A stretch of 64,000 bases of DNA. Origin: Gracilariopsis chorda (Eukaryota; Rhodophyta; Florideophyceae; Gracilariales; Gracilariaceae). The stretch spans positions 186,001 through 250,000 of the forward strand of contig NBIV01000061.1 of assembly GCA_003194525.1 (NCBI GenBank), in the 5' to 3' direction. A model generated the notes under the pieces. The model searched no databases. It was not told the DNA's origin and worked only from the letters and a program-made list of their open reading frames with translations. A program made the translations under genes and the position numbers. Shown in pieces: positions 52,960-64,000 of the stretch (position 1 is the first letter of the stretch; the number at the start of each line of letters is the position of its first letter).

Positions 52960-53905
52960 CAATGCGTATGCGCACACTCTCTAGGCGAGGTGGATCATGA
53001 ATGATTCAGTATCAGCTTAGTATCTGTTCAACTCAGATTTGAGTGGACTCTCGGACATTTGGGGTGAGATTCGATATGAATTTCATTTTGGTATTTTCGT
53101 AACCTTCATTGGTGATTTTTATTATATCTGAAATAAATGGACGCGTGTTAACCGTACAGATGCCATTCATCGCTGGCATGACTGATACGTGTCCTGTTGT
53201 CCCGTGGCCAGCCGTGCTGCTCAGCTACACAAACGTGTGGATCACAAATGTGGCACACTACAGTAGGATTACACGTAGTAAGAATATGCCCCGATAGTAC
53301 GTAAGGGAAGACGGCCCTGCCATTTCACCCTAAAGTAAAGCTACGTTTGTGACTCGGATCTGAGTGTATCGCCTGTGCGAAGTGACCAACTCCTCCTGGG
53401 ATTCAACCCCGTTCGGTTTCGTTATACTCACCTGCACATTATCAACTGGAACCATTGTTCTTTCTTACCCCGTGAGTTCGACCAGTGTCAACTGTCTTTA
53501 CCGTTTTAGTTACTTTCTTGTTGTAGGAAAAGGTATTCGTTCGAATCAGTATTGAGTTTTGCTGTTGGCTCAATACGCAGCACCCTCACCGCCGGGACTC
53601 TTTCGGCTTTCCGCACAACCTGCCGGGTTGTACATTTCTCCTTGGTTCATTTCCCCCTTTTCCTCGTCTTCCTTGGATTCCTTGTAGACAGAAACACCAC
53701 TAGAATGGACTTGTGCTCTACGTTGACACAGGGGCAACCCAATTCTCGGTAACACCTCAGTCGGTAAAGCCCGAAGCCATCTCGGTTTTACACCTGAACA
53801 CCCTGTTGTACAGAGGGCTCTGTCGCCGAGCCTAACTCGAAGGAGAGCAAGGCCACGAACACCTTGAGAGGATTTCCCACCTACGAATATTGCTACATAG
53901 TTCAC
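52960..53905 (-). repeat. Dispersed repeat R2, copy B (inverted)
   Basis: Reverse complement of copy A at 21555-22520. A minus-strand frame at 53905-53570 (SSGVSVYKESKEDEEKGEMN near the end) is open in this copy but not in copy A. Confidence 0.75.
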
Positions 53906-55039
53906 CTCAACATTACTTTTCTTTACTCATGTCGTGACGCCTTAACTTGCCATCTGTAAGATGTTCTTGACATTGAGGCAGTCGTAGCCTCTAATGCAGC
54001 CATGAGAGTCTTTCGTCGTCCATGGAGCCAAAACTAAGCGTTCCGTCTTCCACGTTCTCTCCTTTACGCACTTACGCCAGCCAGCATCCCTCTTCAGGTA
54101 AACACTAAACGTACAGAAAGGTATTTTGGAACGTTTACAATGCGGCTAATCACCACTTCTTCGGTGCTCTACATTACACCATTACGCATGGGTAAATGTC
54201 CGTACACGATCTGATAATGGAAAGCCCAATCAATTTTATATACGGGCTCCTGTAATTCATGTTTTCTTCTCTTGTTCTCTTCGCCGGTTCGTCCCCCACA
54301 GCTAGCTGCAAGCACAATGATTTCTGTCAGGACTACGAAATCTGACATGCTTAGATTAGGTTCTATTTCAATCAATTACCTCATATTCGTTTACTTCAAA
54401 ACAGTAAGTGAACTTCACTGTAGTTCACGTCTAGTTTATATTATTGGTCGGGTGTGAAAAATAGATATGATCAGCCCTTTCTTTTTGTACTCAAAAAGGC
54501 GCATCCAACGGCCACAATCTAAAATTACAAACTTCCTAACTTAAAGAGCTGTTGCTGTAAGTCATTATTACAGTACATTGCAGCATCAAATGTCAATAGG
54601 TATGATCTAAGATGGTAAATAAAAAGATAAGAGCCTTTCTCTCGCTAGTTATGAGCTCACAATCCCACAGTCCAGCACAGTCTCTCTTTTTCCCTCGATG
54701 AAGCATATCACCTTTGCAATAACGAACGAATGTAATTGCCTAAACCGTCACCCCCGATGAAAATCAAGAAGATACATGAACATCATTACCGCAATTACTG
54801 CAACCCAATCAGCAGCGCATACGGAATACAACAATCAGATAACACTACGAAGCAGCAATCTGGGAACATAGAAACCTCTACATTTTCCTGCTATCCATCC
54901 CTTTCCAACCTCGACACAGGACACTACGCATCAAACTTGTCGGTATCAAAACCCATGTACAAAACATTTATGCCACCACATATATTGCACCAAACTCATT
55001 GGTCCTAATCGATCAAACAGGACACAAGAAATACATGTA
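53906..55039. other. No confident gene
   Basis: Open frames at 54169-54375 (-) and 54736-55008 (+) have no known motif. Confidence 0.4.
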
Positions 55040-55366
55040 AAGCATAAGCTGAGCCAACACACCTGTGCTGAATATTGTACCACCCCGCATTCTTTGACGG
55101 ATATTCATACCATATGACGACATCATCCACATGACCTCTTCACCCACAGTTTATGGCGCATTAACCATTCTACCGAAGCCGAACTCCAAGTTTGTAAACC
55201 AGAAGCCCAGGGCATCGACATCAAGGACTGTACAATGATTTCAGAACACATAAATGACAAAAAAGTAGTAGCAGAGAGAATTCTCGCAGCAAAATACCCA
55301 AACAGTTCCGAAAACGCCACCACAGCCCACTTTTTGACTGAAAGACTCAAAGAACCACCGCCCTAA
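55040..55366 (+). pseudogene. Possible LINE-type C-terminal tail
   Basis: A plus-strand frame interrupted by TGA at 55115 reads TCAEYCTTPHSLTDIHTI and then HPHDLFTHSLWRINHSTEAE, ending at 55364-55366. The Cys/His spacing followed by D-L-x-x-x-x-L-W is reminiscent of the end of non-LTR retrotransposon reverse transcriptases. No RT core is present. Low certainty. Confidence 0.3.
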
Positions 55367-55890
55367 TAAGCCTCTTGCTCTAGTTTTTTCCTCAGAATCC
55401 AACGGCTATGAAGGACTTCCCCCACAAATGTCAGGAGCTTTCTGTAGTGCAATGGATTCTCAAGTGCGACGGAAGTACTGGACTCATAGAGAATTGATAC
55501 CGAACAATTGGATGTGACTTCAATGTATGAGTCTTGGCTCACGATGGGCCGTGAGGGATAGCCCAGATACCGGTGGTTGTCCAAACAAGTCGTCATGAAT
55601 GCATCTTCGTTGGTCTTGTTTGGAGTGTCGATGTAGTGAAATACGGGTAAGATGAGCACTCACCTATGCGGATGGCCTTAACAGCCGTTAAGTCACACAC
55701 ACGTGTATGGCTAGGCCGTGGGTGGGGGCTAGCATAGTTCCTTGATTTTGCGTTAATTTTGTAGACTTCTGTCTAGTATTGATGCCACTTAAGCAACAGA
55801 CTTGAGGACCTTGCTCGGAAGTAAATGGAACCGGGTTCGGCGCTATCTCTGTTCGCCAACACCGGACCGCCGCCCATTTGTCGGCACCAT

Positions 55891-58800
55891 TCATGCTGCC
55901 TTCGACTTAGATACTCGGATTGGAACACTGTTTCCAACCACTATTCCACACTCTCTGAGCATACTTGAAATCCACAATATCCCTTGAGCCTCCTTCACAA
56001 ATTTATAGTATACGGCCTCACCAGTGGACATTGCAACTGAGCACTGCTTACGAGCACCGGAGAAACATGGGCAGGTTCCAAGCTTAATTAAATACCCAGA
56101 CAAAGATTTGCGATCTGTAGTATCGCCCGCAAAATGAGAGTCTACGAAAGTACTTAAGTGTACACTTCTTTGCCAGTACACTAATCGCGATCACCAGTAC
56201 CACGTAGGTAACGTAACATGCGTTTCGTTGCTCGATGACATTATGTGGTAGAAGCATTCTGGGAGCGTGCCAGGATGAGAAGAGGAGCCAGTATGTACAA
56301 AATTGCATACGTAATTCCAAGTACAGCAGAGCCCCAATCATCTACTGATAGAGTTGACCATCACAAGGTGATTTGTCTTCCTCCACATCAAGTGAAGTAA
56401 AGAAAGACTCCAACATTGAGCTTGGTGCTGCTTTCGAATTCTGAAGTCCCAACCTGCGCAATACCCCTTCCATATATATGGTTTGTGCGAGTTTGAAACC
56501 CAGCAGCTTCTCATTGGAATCCATCTTCCAGGTACACGCAATACCTGGGTAAAATCTGACACGATCCTCAACCCTCAGGTCACAAAATGCCTTGGCGTCC
56601 TCCTAGACTCGGGATCGTTGTTGAGCACTTGGCGTTAAGATGAGAAAGTCTTCAACGTATACCAGGATGTACGCATAGGGGTTACTGGTCAACTAGCTTC
56701 AGAGCACGCATGGCGCAATAGGCAGTTCTTCAAATTCTAATCCTTGACTTTCAGTACTGAACTTGGTGTGCCACGCAAGGTGAGCCTGCTTGAGTCCATA
56801 TATGGCCTTTAGCGGTTTGTAGCATCATGACGTCAGCCCAAGGATACCAAGTGGAGAAATTATCCAAACGTCTTCCTCCAGGTCACTTTTCAAGAATGCG
56901 GTCTTAATTTCAACCTGCGCGATGTACATTTGCATGCATAGCATAATGTACAGTAACATGCGACCCATGTTGAAAGACATAAATGGTCAATAGTTATCCA
57001 CATAATCCTTAATATACGTCTGGTGGTTTCCTCCTGCGATGATACGAGTTCGGAATCGGTCAACTGCAGCTTTCGCATCACGTTTCACCTTAAGAATGAC
57101 ATGCGTAGGTAACAGCTGTGACTGCTATGAGCTATCTGCAATCCAAGTACCGTTTTCATTTAGTGATGCGCGCTATTCATCAATAGCGCTCTCCTATTTC
57201 GCTCTTTCGAATGTAGTTGAGCACAATGCCTCCTGAAGTGTTGGGTCGTCAATGGTGGTCACCTCGACTTGAGAAGTAGCAGCACCAGTCATATGCCATT
57301 AACGTTGTTTTGCAAGCCGATTGCGACGGGGATACCTGGAGATAGTCCTGGCTGAACATTTGACTCACCAAGATCACTAGAATCCTTGTCGCTGTCCTCT
57401 TCATCACCAGTGTCACTAGCATCAGGGTCTGAACTGGAATTTCAACATCATTCTGAGCTTCTGCGGGATGATCCGGTGCATCTGTTATATCAGTTTATAG
57501 GACAGACATAACTTCTTCGACACCATCAAGTGAGAACTCATCTGAGCTTTAACTACAGCCGTCGTACGGAGCGCTACTATAGTCAACGTCTGGAGCAATT
57601 GTTTCATCTATGTAAACTGTGAGATATGGTGCCCCAGAGAATTTGCATTCATCAAAAGTGACATGCCGGGACCTCACAATTCGAGGAACATCACAGTCAT
57701 CAGTGATCACAACCTCGTAAAGACCATGCTCTAGAGTCTGCAAGTACACTCTCTCAAGTTCACGAGGCTCAAACGTAGCGTCCGGGTTCATTCTCAATAC
57801 ATAAGCTTCGCATCCAAACTCTTTAGCATACTTCGGCGACAGCTTATTACCAGTCCCTGATAGGTATGGAGTCAAGCCGGTGCTATATTGAGGAACTATA
57901 TTGCGGACATATATAACATAATTTAATGCATACGGCTAAAAAACATTCTGGCAAATTGGCCTGAATCTGCAAAGCTCGAGTTGCTTCTTCCATAGTGCGA
58001 TTGATGTGCTCGGCAATTTTATGTTCCGGGTTATAAGGAGGTGAGAACGAAGTTCTCTGCAGATCGTTGGCAAGGTTTTTTTGTAGTGCAATGAACTCTT
58101 CTTCATTATCGGAGTTTAAACTCTGAACAAGCACATGCGCTCCTCCAAGCTTCTGGAGCTTGTTCCTTATCCCCACAAATACATCAACGATTTCAGATCT
58201 ATGCAACATGAAGCCAAGCAGAGCATAACGAGGCGAGTCATCAATGAACGCAGATGCATATCTGGAAACAATAGTAGCAAAGGACAAAGAATTTCCGAGT
58301 GCAAAATGTGTCTAAACTCTTTTGCGCGTTTAAACTTTCCCAAAATCGTAGGGTTATGCCCCTTGCCCAGTCGACACGGCCGACATACCTCTTCCATTTG
58401 CTTTAGATTTGGGACTCCCTCAAGGTGCTCGTGTACCTTTTGAAGCTCTCTTGGATTCATAAGTGCAAGTCGGCGGTGCCACATCCTTGTTAGGTCTACT
58501 TCTTTGGCAGATAAGAGCGTTCTTTGATCGGTATGCTCGATTGGATGTGGCAGCGTGTATAACCTAGTGCGCATGTGTCGTTGAATAAATCAAACCCTTC
58601 TTTGTATGTAAGGAGAGCCTCACTTGCTTAGAAAATCGATTGAATGCCTTTATCGGCCATACTACCAGCAGACACCAAGTTGTACCCAAGATCTGGTACA
58701 AGCATTACATCTATCAATCGTAGGTTGCCTCGAAGAAGGCCAGTAAAACATCTCCTTTTTGAGTGATGGTGGCCGCAGTGTGGTCAGCAAGCTCAATAGT

Positions 58801-59067
58801 CCTCGAAGATACATCAACCAATGTGTTGGGTACAAACATAGATGCAGAACGAAAGAAATGGGTGGTGGCTTTGCTGTCCGCATAGGTATCCAATCCATTA
58901 CACTCAGATGGGAATACCGTACATTTCTCGACACACATCCCGGCGATCACAATCTCGGATCCTCGTCCTGCTGCTTTCCCAGAGAGTTTGGACTTGTCAG
59001 CAGAACTAGATTTGAGTTGGTCCATGATGACTTTGGGTAAACGGTTGTCCGGATTGTCAGGGTTCAT
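55891..59067 (-). pseudogene. pol of copia-4: protease, integrase, RT, RNase H
   Basis: The protease motif TYADSKATTHFF (near 58885) has Lys where the active-site Gly belongs. GAG-pre-integrase: MWHRRLALMNPRELQKVHEH with CRPCRLGK (58480-58370). Integrase: SLNSDNEEEFIALQ and SPPYNPEHKIAEHINRTMEE (58110-57990). RT: VKRDAKAAVDRFRTRIIAGG (57090-57030), KTAFLKSDLEEDVWI, and the catalytic pair as ILVYVEDFLIL (near 56660), Glu for Asp. RNase H: TFVDSHFAGDTTDRKSLSGY, then AMSTGEAVYYKFVKEAQGILW (56150-55960). Many stops and frameshifts. Inactive. Confidence 0.85.
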
Positions 59068-59181
59068 ATGGCATCGGTCCTGCGTATGGCTGTCGTGAGC
59101 GCAGAAGGTGCAATGATAACTATTTTTACTGGCAACAGCATAAGCACGTCCATTGGACTCGAAATTGAAGTTGGAATCTGA

Positions 59182-59930
59182 TTAGTTACCATTATTTTCC
59201 TCCCCATTAGACATTATGTTGCGTCCAAACTGACGGACGTTGCCCCTAACGTGGTTGTTTTTGCGTTTACGACGACGAGTGGAACTGGCAGAACCAAGTT
59301 GACGAGCGTTGTACTTGTTAATCAAAATAGTTGCCACATTGTCCCACGTTAGTTCCAAGATCTCCTTAGTCCTAAATGCCGCAGCAGTTGATTCTAGTGA
59401 GCAGCTGGGATCAATAGAGGCCAACAGCATTGGAACCTTATGTGCCTCTGGAATGGCAGCGCTCTTTTCCATTCGGTCCAATGGTGGGAATAATGTGGCA
59501 AACTGGTACACATATTCCGACATATTTTGGGCATTATATGACACCCGGAACAGTTGAGTCTGTACCGAGATACGAGATACCGTTCGATTGGATGCATAAC
59601 GTGCATCTAATAGTTTCAGCATACGATCAGGATCATCACCCACATCCAGAACAACGCGTCTCCAAGTGCACAGATGATGATTGCACATGTCTTTTCGCGT
59701 TTTGCCATGAGTCGGTAGCTGCTCGGTGCAGCACTGGAAGTTGAATCTGTAGTCAATGTAGCACTCGATGACTCATCCAGAGTTGATGCCACTAGATTCC
59801 AGACACCTTTAATGCGACACGCTGCACGAAGTCCATGTCGCCATAGTGTATAATTCTCATCACGCTTAACATGAAAGCATGGGATTTTCACACCGAAATT
59901 AGTTTTAGTCTCAACCTTGGAGTCAGACAT
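59182..59930 (-). pseudogene. gag of copia-4
   Basis: ATG at 59930 (MSDSKVETKTNFGVKIPCFH, then NYTLWRHGLRAACRIKGVW, the copia Gag start). A frameshift near 59650 leads to the capsid-like region (LLDARYASNRTVSRISVQ, then MSEYVYQFATLFPPLDRM) and a basic tail (STRRRKRKNNHVRGN). Directly downstream, near 59070-59130, is a perfect CX2CX4HX4C zinc knuckle (CTFCAHDSHTQDRC). Confidence 0.8.
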
Positions 59931-60244
59931 AGTTCCAAAAGGAGCTGAAACAAAAATGAATGCATGTTGAGAAGCAGATTGAGGGACTCAATTCTTCTTG
60001 GAAACCGATTGCCAAGAGAGGGAATGTGTTGAACTGTATGATCAGCCATACTCTGTAGCTGATATCACACTAAGAAATGAATACCGCAGTGGAGTAATCT
60101 CAACAGCAAGGGTGCTGATATGAAATGATGTTGATAGATGATGTTGGGCTTCGAGGGAAATGAAAAAGAAAGAAAGAAAGAAAACAAAGAGTGAAAGTTG
60201 CCAGGCTTGGGGGCGAGTTTACTTGGTACTGCGACTTCAGAGTC

Positions 60245-60252
60245 TTATATAG
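60245..60252 (-). promoter_or_regulatory. TATA box upstream of copia-4 gag
   Basis: CTATATAAGA on the minus strand, about 315 bases upstream of the gag ATG. Fits an LTR promoter, though the LTR itself is not delimited. CATTCATTTTTGTTTCAG just before gag could be a splice acceptor. Confidence 0.45.
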
Positions 60253-60582
60253 CACATCTACTTCGCACTACCACTACAAGAAAGCCCTACACCACTAAGT
60301 GGGGACACCCAATACTACCAATCCTAATCAAACATCTAACCTACCTAAGGATTGCTCTGACAACGAGCAAGTTGACCCCTTAGAGTACATCAATAAACGC
60401 ACATTTATTTCCCTCCAAACAACCAGCCAATGGTAATCAAAGGATTTGCCCTACTGGCGCGAATCGGTCCAGCACGTGTATGATCTGTCACTCTCGACAG
60501 CCCCAACTCCTATCAGCCCCGTTGAACCCGTCTCACACGTGGATATCTCTGACGGCCAGCGAACAGGCAAATCCTTGCTGCG
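60253..60582. other. Probable 5' LTR region of copia-4
   Basis: Upstream of the TATA box; CA-rich with no ORF. LTR limits not found. Confidence 0.35.
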
Positions 60583-60828
60583 TTAAATTAGGCGGTAGTC
60601 TTCCAATTCCGTGTACACGGTGTCGATCTTCGGGCCAATGAAGCACAAAATCTCTTCCAAAGAAAACCAATTGACATTACCACGGTGCATATCCATGTGC
60701 TTCAATGCAGCCTGTATTATGCACAATTTTTCCAGTAATATACCCAAGTGCGGTAGAATAGCATCTTTAAGGTTGCGCAAATGGCATAGTTCTATGTAGC
60801 GAACCTCTGTTTGGGACATATCTGCCAT
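60583..60828 (-). CDS. Small hypothetical protein (81 aa)
   Basis: ATG at 60828, stop at 60583. The protein is helical and looks like a genuine coding sequence (TEVRYIELCHLRNLKDAILP, then an amphipathic middle and LEEILCFIGPKIDTVYTEL). I do not recognise it. It may be an exon or the remaining end of an element. No promoter signal was noted. Confidence 0.4.
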   Translation of the reverse strand: MADMSQTEVRYIELCHLRNLKDAILPHLGILLEKLCIIQAALKHMDMHRGNVNWFSLEEILCFIGPKIDTVYTELEDYRLI

Positions 60829-61174
60829 AGTGTTAGACGATAGTTGAAACGAAGATGTAGAGTGAAATAAGTTATAGGTGGCTGCTCAAAGAAGAGTTTT
60901 CTGCAACTTCATGGTACGCTATAGCCTAAGTACACAATCGTTAGCACATTGGACAATAGGTAAAATAGAAACGTATCCTATTCAAACAACAAAATAAATG
61001 ACGTAAAGTACAACCTACGTATATCCTTCTAACAAAAATAGTTGTAATCTATCTAGTGCGTATGTAGGCTGCGCAGTGCATACCAATTCGCAACTTGAAG
61101 ACATATATCGCTTGCGTTCTTTTTAAACGCTATCAACACACTTAAATGTTTTATTTGCCACCGTTGTCACATTC
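60829..61174. other. Spacer before the Helitron coding region
   Basis: The 5' end of the Helitron (TC dinucleotide after a host A) should lie here or further left but could not be placed. Confidence 0.4.
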
Positions 61175-64000
61175 ATGGATATGAAGTACGGTCGGGGTGG
61201 AGGTCCGTCATTTCTTCGACTTCAAGGCAATGTGCCTCTTTCAGTTCCAGGCCAAAACGTGCGCTACACATATTTGTGGTCGAAAAGTCCTCCCAGTCTT
61301 AATTCATGGGATTATTTTTCCTCTTACACGAGAAGAATGGTGTCTAACCCGAATATTCGATACTTGGTTCCAAAGTTGTACGATCTCATGCAACCAAGAC
61401 CAGATATTGTCCGACAGAGAGATAAAAATTTGTTCAGACCAGACGAAAGTGTTCGCAGGAGATCAAACGCGGACGAGTCTACTCTGGACATCTCTGCAGA
61501 CGCTATTCAGGAAGGAATAGTTGTCCGGAATTATCAAGTTGCCCATGAAGCCTGAGTCGAGGTGAGCTCTGCTGCAGGACCGTTACCACAAGACAGCCAA
61601 AGCTGACCTCTTGCAATGAGAGCTTTCGTCACAGAGCCAAGTAGACTGTTAAGGTCGGAAGCCCCAGTTGTCCAGCTGGTAGGCGGAAGAGAGTCCCATC
61701 ACATGTCAACCGGAAATCTTCGACGTCGAGTTGTCAAGTACAAGCGTTTGAAGCCTGATTCGATGGAAGCGGAGAAGGGAGCTTTTCCAATGCTCTACCC
61801 TTACGGTGAGATTCATGCCCCGTATGATACAGCAACATATATTTCATCGAGGGATGCGAACAACCCAGACCAAAGGAGCCTAACATGGGCAGAACACTCT
61901 AAGCGAGGACTGTACACCGATAATGTGCTGCTGAACTCTGGTACTGTTCTTCAGCAATGGCTGCTTCGTACTAGCACAAAAATTGAAGACTTGAGAATTC
62001 GTTACCACGAAACAAAACAGATGAGAATGGTTGAAGAACGGGAGCTGCAGGCTGGAACCCATACTGGAACAGATGAACGTGGCCCTCCCGGTAAACTCTT
62101 CCTTCCCGGTAATCACAAAAACTCTCCGGCGTACTGGACACAAGAACGACTGGATGTGCAAGCAATGGTACCTCGACTGGGCTCCCCGACGCTTTTCGTC
62201 ACATTCACAATGAACGTATGGCGGGAAGAGATGAAAAGGCTTAGTATGGAAAACGAAAATACCGGAGCATTTTCTCCACAGGGAGACAGATGCCGTCTTC
62301 TTGATAGGCCAGATCTTATTGCAAGAGTGCACAACCAGTATGCAATTCAATCATGAAGGATCTACAGAATAATTCATAAGAGCTCTTTGGCTTGAAATGC
62401 ATTGGGATTGACGCCAAACTTGAGTTCCAGGAGAGAAAGACTTCACATCATCACATTCTTCTTTGGTTGGAAGGGGTCATAATTGAAGATCCTGAGATCA
62501 TTGACACTTTGATCAAAGCCGAACTGCCTCGAAGTGACTCGAATGAGGACCAGGAACTCCGAAAAATGGTGAAGAAATTCGATATGTACAGACACTCTCC
62601 ATATTGCCGTGGTCGTACCTCTGACGGGAGGTGCAGATTTGGGTATTATCGACAAGAGATTGTGGCTGAAACAACGATCATTGAGTACAAAAATCGAGTG
62701 ACCTACCGAAGAAGAAGGACAGAAGATTTGAAAGTGGTTCCGTACAATCCAGATCTCACAATGAAGTACAAGGTTCACATCAATGTTGAAAGAACCTAAG
62801 GTGGCAGCGCCGTAGCATAATTGATGAAGTATGCTTTCAAGAGTGCCAAAGAACAGGATTTGGTTGTATCAAGTCGAACAGAAAGGCAATAAATTGCACA
62901 GAGCGACATGCCTCGAAATGAGAGCAGGGCGTACATGAGAGCGAGAGTGGTGGGCGCGGTTGAAGCTGCATGGAACCTCTTTGAGTTCAGGCATGTTTGC
63001 ATCAATCCAACTGTACAGGCACTTGACATACATCTCCGTGGAGAGCGACAGGTTTTGATTTGAAACGTAAGACTGCCTAGACGTCTGAATTCTTCCCTGC
63101 TGGAAAGATATTTCAGAAAACCCTCCCGGTACATGCACTTGGACTACATGACAAACTACGAGACTGTACGTGTATACGATAAGCTACCCCGCTCTGTACC
63201 AGAGTCTGACTCCACTCGGGATGGAGGAAGTCCACTAATTTACGTATTGCAGCGATCCGAAAATGATCGAACTGTGACTCGATTTAGATTTGCTTCTCCC
63301 GCAAATCCCGAACTATTCGCTCTTCGAATATTGCTCATGAACTCTGCATTCAGCTCTTTTGATCATCCGAAACGTGTTGGGAGCGAATACTACTCAACTT
63401 ATAGAGAAGCAGCAGTAGCCCGTGGACTATATATCCATGGTGACGAGTACGAAACGGCTTTTGATGAGGCAGTAAGATACCATGCTACTCCTGCTGAGCT
63501 GCGTTATTTGTTCGTCACTTCCTTTCAATAAGGGATAAATCCTAAAACTGTGATTGAAAAGCACGAACGAGCTCTAACTGCAGATATAACCGAGGGAAAC
63601 AGAGCAAAAAGAAGAGAAGAACTACTTCGAAGAATCATTGAGATTTCGGACAGACATGGCGGTCGGCTTATTACAAATGATCCGTTCTTTCATCATACTG
63701 TATCACAACTTCATCTCAGAGAGAGTGAACTGCAATTAGCAGAGTAACAAGCTGCGGTACGTCGCAGCTCTTCTTCGAGGTCCAGCCGAAGGTTAAAAGA
63801 GAGATATGATGATCTGAAAGAAGGCCAGAAGCAAGTTTTTGTCAAAATAATGAAAGAAATACAATATCGATATAGAATGGGAGAGTCTGAAAGACGCAAC
63901 ACACACGGAAGCGTTTTCTTCTTACAAGGACGAGCGGGGACAGGGAAGACCTATCTTCTATCTTTGCTGAGAGATATTGTTGAGCACGAAGGCTTACTGG
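61175..64000 (+). pseudogene. Helitron Rep-helicase, decayed, cut by the window end
   Basis: Rolling-circle transposase. 61616-62356 holds the Helitron-like N-terminal domain ending PAYWTQERLDVQAMVPRLGS and TLFVTFTMNVW. After a frame change near 62370, one frame runs to 64000: EFQERKTSHHHILLWLEG with the HUH histidines (about 62446-62454), MYRHSPYCRGRTSDGRCRFG, VVPYNPDLTMKYKVHINVE, AVEAAWNLFEF, then the linker with YREAAVARGLYIHGDEY, and the Pif1-type helicase Walker A FLQGRAGTGKTYLL (63922-63963). This frame contains stops at 62797, 62818, 62890, 63061, 63529 and 63746, so the gene is dead although the protein is well preserved between them. The 61175-61555 ORF (from ATG) is the likely start. 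The helicase continues beyond the window. Confidence 0.88.

Larger units (their letters stand above)
55688..59930 (-). mobile_element. Ty1/copia retrotransposon, LTRs not resolved (copia-4)
   Basis: The gene order is gag (59930-59182), zinc knuckle, protease, integrase, RT, RNase H down to about 55.7 kb on the minus strand. It is the classic GAG-pre-integrase type of copia, unlike copia-2 and copia-3. LTRs could not be paired: the 60.0-60.4 kb region has a TATA box and would be the 5' LTR or leader, but I found no matching copy near 55 kb. Frames are broken throughout. Confidence 0.8.

Noticed and set aside
62392..63746. Stop-codon reassignment suggested by a long frame with several TAA/TGA
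   Set aside because: The host genes in the same window use TAG, TGA and TAA as normal stops, and the frame belongs to a decaying element.
1..64000. CRISPR arrays, bacterial operons, rRNA genes
   Set aside because: No regularly spaced short repeats, no Shine-Dalgarno-led gene strings and no rRNA signature seen; the window is eukaryotic.

Overview
The window is eukaryotic nuclear DNA: most of it is a graveyard of transposable elements around one small island of host genes. Four apparently intronless host genes lie within 6 kb at 34.3-40.2 kb: a plastid-type SET methyltransferase, a nuclear-encoded ClpP protease with an N-terminal extension, a flavin monooxygenase and an unknown disordered protein. 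Compact single-exon genes, two proteins that look plastid-targeted (ClpP is absent from red algal plastid genomes) and the mix of elements fit a photosynthetic protist. A florideophyte red alga of the Chondrus type is my best guess. This is inference; nothing in the window proves the taxon.

Layout. 0.4-4.5 kb: a decayed Ty1/copia element with very short LTRs and most of the reverse transcriptase deleted. 5.4-5.9 kb: copy A of dispersed repeat R1. 7.3-8.1 kb: a broken RluA-type pseudouridine synthase. 8.5-20.6 kb: a decayed DDE-like transposase gene split by a complete chromodomain Ty3/gypsy element (9063-18087) with identical 478-bp LTRs and a perfect 5-bp target duplication. This is clearly the youngest insertion. 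21.1-22.5 kb: a pogo-like fragment and repeat R2 copy A. 23.6-28.8 kb: a second copia element with about 306-bp LTRs. 29.4-33.7 kb: a tyrosine-recombinase (DIRS-like) retrotransposon between 201-bp direct repeats. 34.3-40.2 kb: the host genes. 40.5-48.2 kb: a third copia element with 250-bp LTRs, a 5-bp target duplication and a primer site matching the anticodon region of initiator tRNA-Met. 48.5-50.8 kb: remains of PIF/Harbinger-like and Tc1/mariner-like transposases. 52.1-53.9 kb: second copies of R1 and R2. 55.7-59.9 kb: a fourth copia element. 61.2 kb to the end: a Helitron replicase/helicase running off the window.

The most unusual observations are these. (1) The young gypsy element carries, between pol and its 3' LTR, an ORF on the opposite strand with its own TATA-like box and AATAAA signal. 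(2) The copia element at 40.5 kb has the same architecture: about 2.4 kb of extra DNA between pol and the 3' LTR with a decayed antisense coding region. (3) In several copia elements the primer binding site contains an ATG that appears to start gag. All elements except the gypsy one contain frameshifts, stops or altered catalytic residues and look inactive. Searches and alignments could not be run; family names rest on motifs read by eye.
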